From the NCBI GenBank assembly GCA_903644065.1, contig CAHJXF010000001.1:1-42201 (forward strand): a stretch of DNA of 42,201 nucleotides, given 5' to 3'. This document shows, one piece after another, positions 35,669 through 42,201 of this stretch. A program made the position numbers and the translations under genes. How positions within the stretch are numbered: the first letter of the stretch is position 1; the number at the start of each line of letters is the position of its first letter. This DNA is from Betaproteobacteria bacterium (GTDB lineage Bacteria > Pseudomonadota > Gammaproteobacteria > Burkholderiales > Burkholderiaceae_D). The notes beneath the pieces were generated by a model. It was given only the letters and a program-made list of their open reading frames with translations. It did not search any database and was not told the DNA's origin.

Positions 35669-36909
35669 GTGCCGACCTCGAAGCGCGCGGGCAGCCAACT
35701 GCTGCCGATGAACTGCGGATGTTCGAGATTGGCCACGTCAAAGACCAGCGCGTTGTCGACCCACTCGTAGTTCGCGCTGACGTGCGACTCGTCGGCGTGC
35801 AACGCGTAGCTGACGGCATACGAGCCCGGACCAAGGCGCGCCTCGAACGCCAGCCGAACGCCGATCACCTGTTCGGCGGCGAGGTCCAGCATCGGCTGGC
35901 CGGTATGCCAGGTGTTGGTGCCCCAGATCACGTTGCCAAACTTGTCGCGAATCAAGTAGCCGAGCACGAGGCGCGGGATGGGCACGTGCACCACGATCTC
36001 CGCGACCAGCGCGACCTCTTGCCCGACGTTGACCAACTGCAGCGCCAGATCGCTGTCGGCGTCGACCAGCTCGAGCGACCGCAGCACCGCTTCCTGCGAG
36101 CCGGAGCGCGTATACACCCAGTCGCCCTTCAGGCGTCGTTGCTCGATGTCGAGCTTGGCGTTCTCGCGTGCGGCGATCATCGCGTTGTAGTAGTCGACCA
36201 CCTCGTCGGCCGGACCGTCGCGCAGCACCCGCCCCGCGTCGAGCAGAACGACCCGTTCACAAAGGTTGCGCACGTCGGCCATCGCATGGCTCACGAAGAT
36301 CAGGCTGGTTCCCTCTTCACGGAATTGCTTGATCCGGTCGAAGCACTTGTGCTGGAAGTACGAGTCGCCGACGCTCAGGACCTCGTCGATGATCAGGATG
36401 TCCGGGCGGATCGCGGTAGCGACCGCGAAAGCGAGCCGCGCCTGCATGCCGCTCGAATAGGTACGCAGCGGTTCGTCGAAATACGAGCCGAGTTCGGCGA
36501 ATTCCGTGATCGACGGGATCAATACCTCGATCCGGCTGGAATGGACGCCCATCAGTCCCGCTGCGAGACGGACGTTCTCGCGGCCGCTGAACTCGGGATT
36601 GAAGCCGAGGCCGAGCTCGAGCATCGCGCTCAGGCGACCGTCGATACCGATCGTGCCGGCGGTCGCACGGACCGTGCCGGTGATCAGCTTGAGCAAGGTG
36701 CTTTTTCCCGCACCGTTTTGCCCGATGAGTGCCAACGATTCGCCCCGGTTCAACGACAAGCTGATCTCGCGCAGCGCCCAGTGTTCGCTATCCGGTTTGG
36801 CCGGAATGCCGAGCCAGCGGCCGAAGCGGCGGAAATTCGACTCGAATCCCAGATAGCACTTGCACACGCCATCGAGTCGCATGACGACCGGTCGAGGCGC
36901 GTCGCTCAC
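35665..36909 (-). CDS. wzt: ABC transporter ATP-binding protein with C-terminal cargo domain
   Basis: 414 residues. The nucleotide-binding domain has GQNGAGKST (63-71, Walker A), SSGMQ (152-156, signature), ILIIDE (171-176, Walker B) and FVSHAMADVRNLCERV (switch His). The region from about 255 to 414 is the Wzt-C type beta sandwich, with GYLIRDKFGNVIWGTNT and GSYAVSYALH, the fold that in E. coli O9a Wzt recognises the methylated chain end. The presence of this domain agrees with the methyltransferase encoded next. The start is the GTG at 36909 in a GTGA overlap with wzm; upstream frame continuation is shadow of wzm. It works at the inner membrane to export a finished polymer on undecaprenyl diphosphate. 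Confidence 0.95.
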   Translation of the reverse strand: MSDAPRPVVMRLDGVCKCYLGFESNFRRFGRWLGIPAKPDSEHWALREISLSLNRGESLALIGQNGAGKSTLLKLITGTVRATAGTIGIDGRLSAMLELGLGFNPEFSGRENVRLAAGLMGVHSSRIEVLIPSITEFAELGSYFDEPLRTYSSGMQARLAFAVATAIRPDILIIDEVLSVGDSYFQHKCFDRIKQFREEGTSLIFVSHAMADVRNLCERVVLLDAGRVLRDGPADEVVDYYNAMIAARENAKLDIEQRRLKGDWVYTRSGSQEAVLRSLELVDADSDLALQLVNVGQEVALVAEIVVHVPIPRLVLGYLIRDKFGNVIWGTNTWHTGQPMLDLAAEQVIGVRLAFEARLGPGSYAVSYALHADESHVSANYEWVDNALVFDVANLEHPQFIGSSWLPARFEVGT

Positions 36910-37691
36910 AGAGCGTCCACGAGTTCGGGACTGGCCCGACGGAACACGCTCATCGTCACCAGGATCAGCCCGGCTGCCAGCAGCGCAGGAATGATAAGCG
37001 CCGTGAAATCGGGCCAGCGGCCGAACACCAGCGCCTGCTGATAGATCGCGACCACCGGCGTCAAGGGATTGAGAGCGGTCAGCCACTGCAAGCGCGGGGG
37101 CAGGCTACTCGCGACATACACAATCGGCGTCAGCCAGAATGCGAACTGCATCGCGATGCCGAAGACGTGCCCCACGTCGCGCACGAAAACGTTCATCAAC
37201 CCGAGCAGGATGCCCAGTCCGAAGGCCAGGGCGGCGAGCAGCACGCTGCCGACCGGAACGACGATCCAGACCAGCGACGGTGGATAGTCCAGATAGAGCA
37301 GGACGAGGGCTGAGGCAAGCAACAGCACCGCGTGGTTGATCAGCGCGCTGCACGCCACGACGATCGGCAGGCACAAGCGGGGAAAGGCGATCTTCTTCAG
37401 GACGCTGCCGTACTCGATGAACACGGTCATGCAGCGCAGGAGGATCTCTGAAAACAAACTCCACGCGGCGGTGCCGGCGATCAGGTAAGCCGCGTAGGCG
37501 GAGCGGCTGTCGGTGCCCGGCAGACGCGCGCCGAGAATGTCGGCGAGTACGATCGCATAGATCGATGCCTGGGCCAGCGGGTGCAGCACGATCCAGGCGG
37601 CCCCGAGTCGCGAGCGGGCGAAGCGGTTCTTGAATTCGCCTTTGACCGACGCGACGATGAAGTTGCGGTAGGTCCAGACGGCCTCAAACAT
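36906..37691 (-). CDS. wzm: ABC-2 type polysaccharide exporter permease
   Basis: 261 residues with six predicted helices and the ABC-2 pattern: N-terminal amphipathic region YRNFIVASVKGEFKNRFARS, RLGAAWIVLHPLAQA, the LKKIAFPRLCLPI cytoplasmic segment and FWLTPIVYVASSLPP near the last third. It forms the channel with Wzt for undecaprenyl-diphosphate-linked polysaccharide. It is the first long gene of the minus-strand unit; its ATG at 37691 overlaps the stop of a 30-codon open frame (37684-37776). Stop overlaps the wzt start (GTGA). Confidence 0.95.
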   Translation of the reverse strand: MFEAVWTYRNFIVASVKGEFKNRFARSRLGAAWIVLHPLAQASIYAIVLADILGARLPGTDSRSAYAAYLIAGTAAWSLFSEILLRCMTVFIEYGSVLKKIAFPRLCLPIVVACSALINHAVLLLASALVLLYLDYPPSLVWIVVPVGSVLLAALAFGLGILLGLMNVFVRDVGHVFGIAMQFAFWLTPIVYVASSLPPRLQWLTALNPLTPVVAIYQQALVFGRWPDFTALIIPALLAAGLILVTMSVFRRASPELVDAL

Positions 37692-37909
37692 CGTAAAAGG
37701 CCCGAACGACGCTGCCCGGTCGGGTTTCGTCGTCCTGCTCTGCGTCGTGCGTGTGGGGGAGGTCGAGCCTGTTCATGAATTGCAATCGCGCACTGCAAAA
37801 TCGGCGAAATGCCTGCGTGGTACGGACGGGCTGGACGTTCGGGTCGGTTCGCGACGGGACCTGTGCGAACGAAGACTCGAGGCTCGCGTCGGTGTCGACG
37901 AAGCGCGCG

Positions 37910-37918
37910 ATTGTAGCA
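37910..37918 (-). promoter_or_regulatory. Candidate extended -10 promoter toward wzm
   Basis: On the minus strand 37918-37910 reads TGCTACAAT, an extended -10 (TGn plus TACAAT, five of six consensus bases). No good -35 lies at 16-18 bp, which extended -10 promoters can tolerate. A start here would leave an untranslated leader of about 210 nt before wzm, containing the 30-codon frame. It is the best candidate to drive the long wzm-to-rmd unit. Confidence 0.4.
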
Positions 37919-37984
37919 AGTCGCCTCCCGTTACTATCGACCGCATCGACGACGCCGAGGTTGCCGAGGGCCGGGAAGTCGTCC

Positions 37985-38012
37985 TTGCAACCACGGTCGA
38001 TTCTCCTAAACT
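37985..38012 (+). promoter_or_regulatory. Candidate promoter of the phosphomannomutase gene
   Basis: TTGCAA (37985-37990) and TAAACT (38007-38012) are separated by 16 bp and lie about 50 bp before the ATG at 38065. Each hexamer matches four of six consensus bases, so this is a moderate candidate only. Confidence 0.35.
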
Positions 38013-38064
38013 CGCCGTCTCGGGCCACGCAACAAGGGCCGTCACGCGGCCACTCCTCTTCTTC

Positions 38065-39447
38065 ATGATTTCACCCTCCATCTTCAAGGCCTACGACATC
38101 CGCGGCATCGTCGGCGACACGCTCACCGCCGACGTGGTGCGCGCGGTCGGTCGTGCCGTTGCCAGCGAGGCCAGGGCGCTCGGGCAGAAGGCGTTCGTGA
38201 TCGGTCGCGACGGACGCCTCTCGGGTCCCGATTTCGCCACGGCGCTGGCCGAAGGCATCCAGTCCGCCGGCCTCGACGTCATCGACCTCGGGATGGTCGC
38301 GACGCCGATGGTCTACTTCGGCGCCGTGCACCTCGGCACGCAATGCGGCGTGATGGTGACGGGTAGCCACAATCCGCCCGACTACAACGGGCTGAAGATG
38401 GTCGTCGCGGGCGACGCCATCCATGGCGATCGCATCCAGGCGCTGTACCGGCGCATCGTCGACGATCGCTTCGACAGCGGCGAGGGCAGTTACTCGACCC
38501 ACGACATCGCCGAGGACTACATCGAGCGCATCGTCGGCGACGTCAGACTGGCGGCGCCGATCAGGATCGCGATCGACTGCGGCAACGGCGTGGCCGGGGC
38601 GTTCGCCACGCGACTCTACGAGCGGATGGGCTGCGAGGTCGTCGAGTTGTTCTGCGAGGTAGACGGCACTTTCCCCAACCATCATCCGGACCCGGCGCAT
38701 CTCGAGAATCTCGAAGACCTGATTCGTGAATTGGCCACCGGCGACGCCGAGATCGGCCTCGCCTTCGACGGTGACGGCGATCGGCTGGGCGTCGTCACGA
38801 AAGACGGCAAGGTGATCTTCCCCGACCGCCAGCTGATGCTGTTCGCCGCCGACGTGTTGAGTCGCAGCCCGGGCGGCGAGGTGATCTACGACGTCAAGTG
38901 CACGCGCAACATCGCACCCTGGGTCGCGCGGCACGGCGGCAAGCCGGTGATGTGGAAGACCGGCCATTCGTTGATCAAGGCGCGGTTGAAGGAAAGCGGC
39001 GCGCCGCTCGCCGGCGAGATGAGCGGCCACATCTTCTTCAAGGAGCGCTGGTACGGCTTCGACGACGGCTTGTACGCCGGTGCACGCCTGCTCGAGATCC
39101 TGACGAAGGCGAAGGCGGCCGGGCAGGACCCGAACGACGTGCTGAACGAGCTCCCCGACGCGATCTCGACGCCCGAATTGCAGTGGAAGCTCGCCGAAGG
39201 CGAGAACTTCGCGCTGATCGATCGGCTGCGGAAGGAAGCGCGCTTCGAGGGCGCCGACTCGATCTCGATGATCGACGGGTTGCGGGTCGAATACCCCGAC
39301 GGCTTCGGTCTCGCCCGGTCGTCGAACACCACGCCGGTGATCGTGCTGCGCTTCGAATCCGACACCGGCGAGGGTCTCGTGCGAATCCAGGAAGACTTCC
39401 GTCGCGTGCTCACCGCGGTCAAGCCGGACGCGAATCTGCCTTTCTGA
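38065..39447 (+). CDS. Phosphomannomutase/phosphoglucomutase (AlgC/ManB family)
   Basis: 460 residues, the normal size of alpha-phosphohexomutases. Features: start MISPSIFKAYDIRGIVG, the phosphoserine loop TGSHNPP with Ser101, metal loop DGDGDR (235-240), sugar-binding GEMSGH (317-322) and the phosphate-binding RSSNTTPVIV near the C-terminus. Bifunctional members interconvert Man-6-P/Man-1-P and Glc-6-P/Glc-1-P, which would feed both the GDP-mannose to gmd branch and the rfbA branch. The upstream frame extends to 37747, but the ATG at 38065 gives the family N-terminus. It ends 12 bp from the end of the convergent epimerase gene. algC, manB or manB/pmm names would all be reasonable. Confidence 0.95.
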   Translation: MISPSIFKAYDIRGIVGDTLTADVVRAVGRAVASEARALGQKAFVIGRDGRLSGPDFATALAEGIQSAGLDVIDLGMVATPMVYFGAVHLGTQCGVMVTGSHNPPDYNGLKMVVAGDAIHGDRIQALYRRIVDDRFDSGEGSYSTHDIAEDYIERIVGDVRLAAPIRIAIDCGNGVAGAFATRLYERMGCEVVELFCEVDGTFPNHHPDPAHLENLEDLIRELATGDAEIGLAFDGDGDRLGVVTKDGKVIFPDRQLMLFAADVLSRSPGGEVIYDVKCTRNIAPWVARHGGKPVMWKTGHSLIKARLKESGAPLAGEMSGHIFFKERWYGFDDGLYAGARLLEILTKAKAAGQDPNDVLNELPDAISTPELQWKLAEGENFALIDRLRKEARFEGADSISMIDGLRVEYPDGFGLARSSNTTPVIVLRFESDTGEGLVRIQEDFRRVLTAVKPDANLPF

Positions 39448-39459
39448 GCGCGCCGGTCG

Positions 39460-40467
39460 CTAGCGGTCGTAGTAGCTGCTGAACCAGTCCGCGAAGCTCG
39501 CGAGCCCCTCCTCGAGCAACGTCGACGGCGCGAAACCGACGGCGGCCTGCAGCCGCGAGATGTCCGCGTACGTGTCCTTCACGTCGCCGTCCTGCATCGG
39601 CTTCAGTACCTTCTCGGTCGAGCGACCCAGCGCACGCTCCAGCGTCTCGATGTAGTCCAGCAGCTTCACGGATCGATGGTTGCCGATGTTGTAGATCCGC
39701 CAGGGCGCGATGCTCGATGCGCCATCGGGGGCGAACGGGTCGAAGCCGGTGTCGGGCGTCGCCGGCCGGTCGAGCACCCGCATCGTCCCCTCCACGATGT
39801 CTTCGACGTACGTGAAGTCCCTCGACATCTCGCCGTGGTTGAACACCTCGATCGGCCGGGCGTCCATGATGGCCCGCGCAAATAGCATCGGGCTCATGTC
39901 GGGCCGGCCCCACGGGCCGTACACCGTGAAGTAGCGCAGCCCGGTCGTCGGCAGCCCGTACAGGTGGCTGTAGCTGTGGGCCATCAGCTCGTTGGCCTTC
40001 TTGGTGGCCGCGTAGAAGCTGACCGGATGGTCGACCGGATCGGTTTCCGAGAACGGCAGCTTGCGGTTGCCGCCGTAGACCGACGACGTGCTCGCGTAGA
40101 CCAGGTGACCGACCGCGTTGCGGCGGCAGGCCTCGATCACGTTGGCGAAGCCGACCAGGTTGCTCTGCACGTAGGCCGCCGGGTTGACGAGCGAGTAGCG
40201 CACCCCGGCCTGCGCCGCGAGGTGCAGCACCCGGTCGAATCGCCCTTCCGCGAAGACCCGCGTGACGGACGCGACGTCGGCGATGTCGACCGTCTCGTGA
40301 CGAAAGCCGGGCAGGGCCTGCAACTGCCGCAGGCGGTCGTGCTTCAGGCGTACGTCGTAGTAGTTGTTGAGGTTGTCGATGCCGACCACCTCGTCGCCCC
40401 GCGCGAGCAGCGCCCGGCACGCGAAGAAGCCGATGAAGCCGGCGCAACCGGTGACGAGCGTGGTCAT
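39460..40467 (-). CDS. NAD-dependent epimerase, UDP-glucuronate 4-epimerase-like
   Basis: 335 residues, extended SDR: VTGCAGFIGFFACRALL (5-21), DNLNNYYDVRLKHDRLRQL (31-49), a segment strongly linked to UDP-GlcA 4-epimerases (CapI/LpsL), AAQAGVRYSLVNP, STSSVYGG, YAATKKANELM (catalytic Tyr/Lys) and YFTVYGPWGRPDM. It would turn UDP-glucuronate into UDP-galacturonate for LPS core or surface polysaccharide. The ATG at 40467 overlaps the stop of the core GT2 gene (ATGA), so the two are cotranscribed on the minus strand. Confidence 0.9.
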   Translation of the reverse strand: MTTLVTGCAGFIGFFACRALLARGDEVVGIDNLNNYYDVRLKHDRLRQLQALPGFRHETVDIADVASVTRVFAEGRFDRVLHLAAQAGVRYSLVNPAAYVQSNLVGFANVIEACRRNAVGHLVYASTSSVYGGNRKLPFSETDPVDHPVSFYAATKKANELMAHSYSHLYGLPTTGLRYFTVYGPWGRPDMSPMLFARAIMDARPIEVFNHGEMSRDFTYVEDIVEGTMRVLDRPATPDTGFDPFAPDGASSIAPWRIYNIGNHRSVKLLDYIETLERALGRSTEKVLKPMQDGDVKDTYADISRLQAAVGFAPSTLLEEGLASFADWFSSYYDR

Positions 40468-41291
40468 CGATGGCCGTGCAGCGGGTCGCCGGCCTCGACT
40501 CGCCCGGCGCTGTCGTGCTCCGGTGCGGCTCGTTCGATCTGCAGCGCGCGCAACTTGGCGTATTTGGCGAAGCTGTTGAAGCAGCCGATCGCGATGTGCA
40601 CCAGCCCCGGCAGCCCGTCGAGGAAGCCCAGACGGACGACGTAGAACTTGACGAAGCGCAGCGCCGGCGACAGCAGCAGCCGCCAGACGTTGGCTCGCTC
40701 GCCCGCGCGATACAGCGCGTCGGCCTGCAGGCTGGTGTAGCGGTTCTGCTTGTCGAGGTAGGTCGCGAGGCTCTCGGCCGAGTGGTGCATCAGCACGGCG
40801 CTCTCGGGCAACCGCCCCACCGGGCCGGACGTCACGACCTTCTCGTGGACCGCGTCGTCGCTCCACTGGGCCGAACGCCGGTCGAACAGGCGCAGGCTCC
40901 AGTCGGGAAAGCCTTCGCCGTGCCGCAGGTAGCGGCCCATGAAGCGGTTGGCGCGCGGCATGCGATACGCGACGTGGCGCGGCGCCTGCAACACGGCCGC
41001 GATGTCGGCGGCGAGCGCCGGCGACACTTCCTCGTCGGCATCGACGCACAGGACCCAGTCGTTGCGGGCCAGCGAAACCGCGAAGCGCTTCTGCGGCCCG
41101 AAACCGCGCCACGCCTCGTCGACGACGCGGGCGCCGTGGCGCCGCGCGATGTCCCGAGTGCCGTCGTCGCTGCCCGAATCCACCACGACGATCTCGTCGG
41201 CGAAGGCCAGCGAGCGCAGGCAGGACGCGAGTCGCTCGCCGGCGTTGCACGTGATCAGGACGGCCGACAGCGGCGGCGGGGCGACGAGCAT
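40464..41291 (-). CDS. GT2 glycosyltransferase, WaaE/KdtX-like
   Basis: 275 residues from the ATG at 41291: LSAVLITCNAGERLASCL (8-25), DEIVVVDSGSDDGT (32-45), VDADEEVS (83-90), then the long PRANRFMGRYLRHGEGFPDWSLRLF-type middle seen in WaaE/LgtF-like core glucosyltransferases, and a C-terminal membrane-associated region. It probably adds glucose to a core heptose. The frame is open to an ATG at 41375, but those 28 extra residues are unlike the family and would span a -10-like box for waaC, so the shorter start is preferred. Divergent from waaC, coupled to the epimerase gene. Confidence 0.87.
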   Translation of the reverse strand: MLVAPPPLSAVLITCNAGERLASCLRSLAFADEIVVVDSGSDDGTRDIARRHGARVVDEAWRGFGPQKRFAVSLARNDWVLCVDADEEVSPALAADIAAVLQAPRHVAYRMPRANRFMGRYLRHGEGFPDWSLRLFDRRSAQWSDDAVHEKVVTSGPVGRLPESAVLMHHSAESLATYLDKQNRYTSLQADALYRAGERANVWRLLLSPALRFVKFYVVRLGFLDGLPGLVHIAIGCFNSFAKYAKLRALQIERAAPEHDSAGRVEAGDPLHGHR

Positions 41292-41333
41292 CTGGCGATC
41301 TGGTGGATACCGGGAGGTGACGGCTGGAATCGG

Positions 41334-41339
41334 TAGAAT
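41334..41339 (+). promoter_or_regulatory. Candidate -10 box for waaC
   Basis: TAGAAT preceded by GG (GGTAGAATC) lies about 114 bp before the waaC ATG, in the spacer divergent from the GT2 gene. Five of six bases match the -10 consensus. No convincing -35 was found. Confidence 0.35.
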
Positions 41340-41452
41340 CCGGCGCTCCCGCGCCATCGGGCCGGATTGTGTCATAGACGTTTCGGGTCGCGGCCGGTGT
41401 CGGCGACCGAGCTCGTCCCCGCGCCTGTCTTCGCATGCCCCCGAAGGAATCG

Positions 41453-42201
41453 ATGACGCGCGTCCTTCTCATCAAGACCAGTTCGATGGGCGACATCGTG
41501 CACAACCTGCCGGTGGTCGCCGACCTGCGGCGGGCGTTGCCGACGGCGACCATCGACTGGGTGGTCGAGGAGGCCTACGTCGACCTGGTGCGCATGACCC
41601 GCGGGCTGACGCGCGTCCTGCCGGTGGCGCTGCGGCGCTGGCGACAGGCGCCGCACCGGCGCGAAGCCCTCGCCGAACGCCGCGCGTTCATCGACGGGCT
41701 GCGCAGCGAACGCTACGACCTCGTGCTCGACACGCAGGGCCTCCTGAAAAGCGCGCTGGTCGCTCGACGCGCGCGCCTCGCGCCGCGTGGCGCGCGCGTG
41801 GGCTTCTCGTTCGGCCTGGTGCGGGAGAGCGTCGCGCGACTGTTCTACGACCGCGCCTATGCCGTCGATCCGCGCCTGCACGCGATCGAGCGCATGCGCG
41901 CGCTCGCGGCCGCCGCGTTCGACTATCCGGCGCCGGTCGACCCGCCGCGCTTCGAGCTGGAGGTGCCGGCCTGCCGCTTCGACTGGTTGCCGGGCGCGGA
42001 CGCGCCGATCCATGTCGTGCTGCTGCACGCCACGGCGCGCGCCGAGAAAGCCTGGCCGCCGGAACGCTGGATCGCGCTGATGGAGCGGCTGTGCGCCGCG
42101 GGCCTCGTGCCGGTGCTGCCGTCGGGCAGTCCGGCCGAGCGCGAGGTGGCCGAGGCGCTGGCGCGCGACGCGACGCTGCGGCTCGCTCCGTCGATCGTGC
42201 G
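41453..42201 (+). CDS. waaC: Lipopolysaccharide heptosyltransferase I (5' part)
   Basis: The reading frame is open from the ATG at 41453 to the window edge (249 residues visible of about 320-340). AAGGA at 41444-41448 is a good ribosome binding site. The start LLIKTSSMGDIVHNLPVV is the WaaC signature; LDTQGLLKSALVARRA and the HATARAEKAWPPERW segment opening the donor domain agree. It adds the first L-glycero-D-manno-heptose to Kdo of lipid A-Kdo2 in the cytoplasm. The gene is cut by the window end, not by mutation as far as can be seen. Its neighbours are core GT2 and epimerase genes on the opposite strand. Confidence 0.95.
   Translation, partial: MTRVLLIKTSSMGDIVHNLPVVADLRRALPTATIDWVVEEAYVDLVRMTRGLTRVLPVALRRWRQAPHRREALAERRAFIDGLRSERYDLVLDTQGLLKSALVARRARLAPRGARVGFSFGLVRESVARLFYDRAYAVDPRLHAIERMRALAAAAFDYPAPVDPPRFELEVPACRFDWLPGADAPIHVVLLHATARAEKAWPPERWIALMERLCAAGLVPVLPSGSPAEREVAEALARDATLRLAPSIV

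Larger units (their letters stand above)
37692..38064. other. Divergent spacer between wzm and the phosphomannomutase gene
   Basis: This 373 bp region has no convincing full gene. It is less GC-dominated than its flanks near 37900-38020 and holds promoter candidates for both directions (listed separately). On the minus strand a 30-codon frame (MNRLDLPHTHD... ending in FYDV) runs from an ATG at 37776 to a stop at 37684, 8 bp inside wzm; it lacks a clear ribosome binding site. Plus-strand frames through it are an upstream extension of the mutase gene with no family features. Confidence 0.5.

Noticed and set aside
39448-39459. Terminator between the convergent mutase and epimerase genes
   Set aside because: Only 12 bp separate the stops and no stem followed by a T-run is visible.
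41292-41375. Longer N-terminus for the WaaE/KdtX-like protein
   Set aside because: The 28 added residues are not conserved in the family and the DNA looks like a divergent promoter region for waaC.

Overview
The window is GC-rich, densely packed bacterial chromosome. Its gene order (pyrB, a pyrC-like gene and plsC, then apaH, a large surface-polysaccharide locus, a phosphomannomutase gene and waaC) and its protein sequences suggest a betaproteobacterium of the Burkholderiales. Genus and species cannot be decided from the sequence alone. No tRNA, rRNA, insertion sequence, integrase or CRISPR array was seen.

Left flank (1-4454, housekeeping): the tail of a gene that may be pyrR; pyrB; a pyrC-like gene that has lost several metal ligands and is probably a structural pseudo-dihydroorotase; plsC; and the convergent apaH, which overlaps the end of plsC. 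Next on the plus strand (4682-7164) come a family 9 glycosyltransferase and an O-antigen ligase/polymerase-like membrane protein.

Core (7171-37691): about 30 kb of minus-strand genes, most of them joined by ATGA, GTGA or TTGA stop/start overlaps. The only sizeable gap, 115 bp at 17409-17523, carries a TATAAT box. Reading in the direction of transcription, the first unit (37691 to 17524) encodes an ABC exporter (Wzm, and Wzt with a C-terminal cargo domain), a methyltransferase with a long helical region, a 1382-residue protein with three glycosyltransferase modules, and an FkbM-type methyltransferase. A cassette of unusual composition follows: tandem nucleotidyltransferase, GtrA, a DPM1-like glycosyltransferase, a short glycerophosphodiesterase-like protein, a membrane glycosyltransferase-like domain fused to a phosphoribulokinase-like kinase, a HAD phosphatase, a membrane glycosyltransferase-like protein with a soluble C-terminal domain, and a class II aldolase. 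The unit ends with gmd and rmd (GDP-D-rhamnose). The second unit (17408 to 7171) encodes RmlB, A, C and D (dTDP-L-rhamnose), a Wzx flippase, two methyltransferases, two GT4 glycosyltransferases and a polyprenyl-phosphate sugar-1-phosphate transferase that would start chains.

Right flank (38065-42201): a phosphomannomutase/phosphoglucomutase (supplying Man-1-P for gmd or Glc-1-P for rml), a UDP-glucuronate 4-epimerase-like gene, a WaaE/KdtX-like core glycosyltransferase, and the 5' part of waaC.

Taken together, the locus appears able to make both D- and L-rhamnose donors and carries parts of two export routes: ABC-dependent with WbdD-like chain termination, and Wzx/Wzy-like. Its most unusual part is the aldolase, PRK-like kinase, phosphatase and nucleotidyltransferase cassette together with GtrA/GtrB-like and GT-C-like proteins. 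This could make and attach an uncommon activated sugar or polyol phosphate. The product is unknown and the pathway is my inference.
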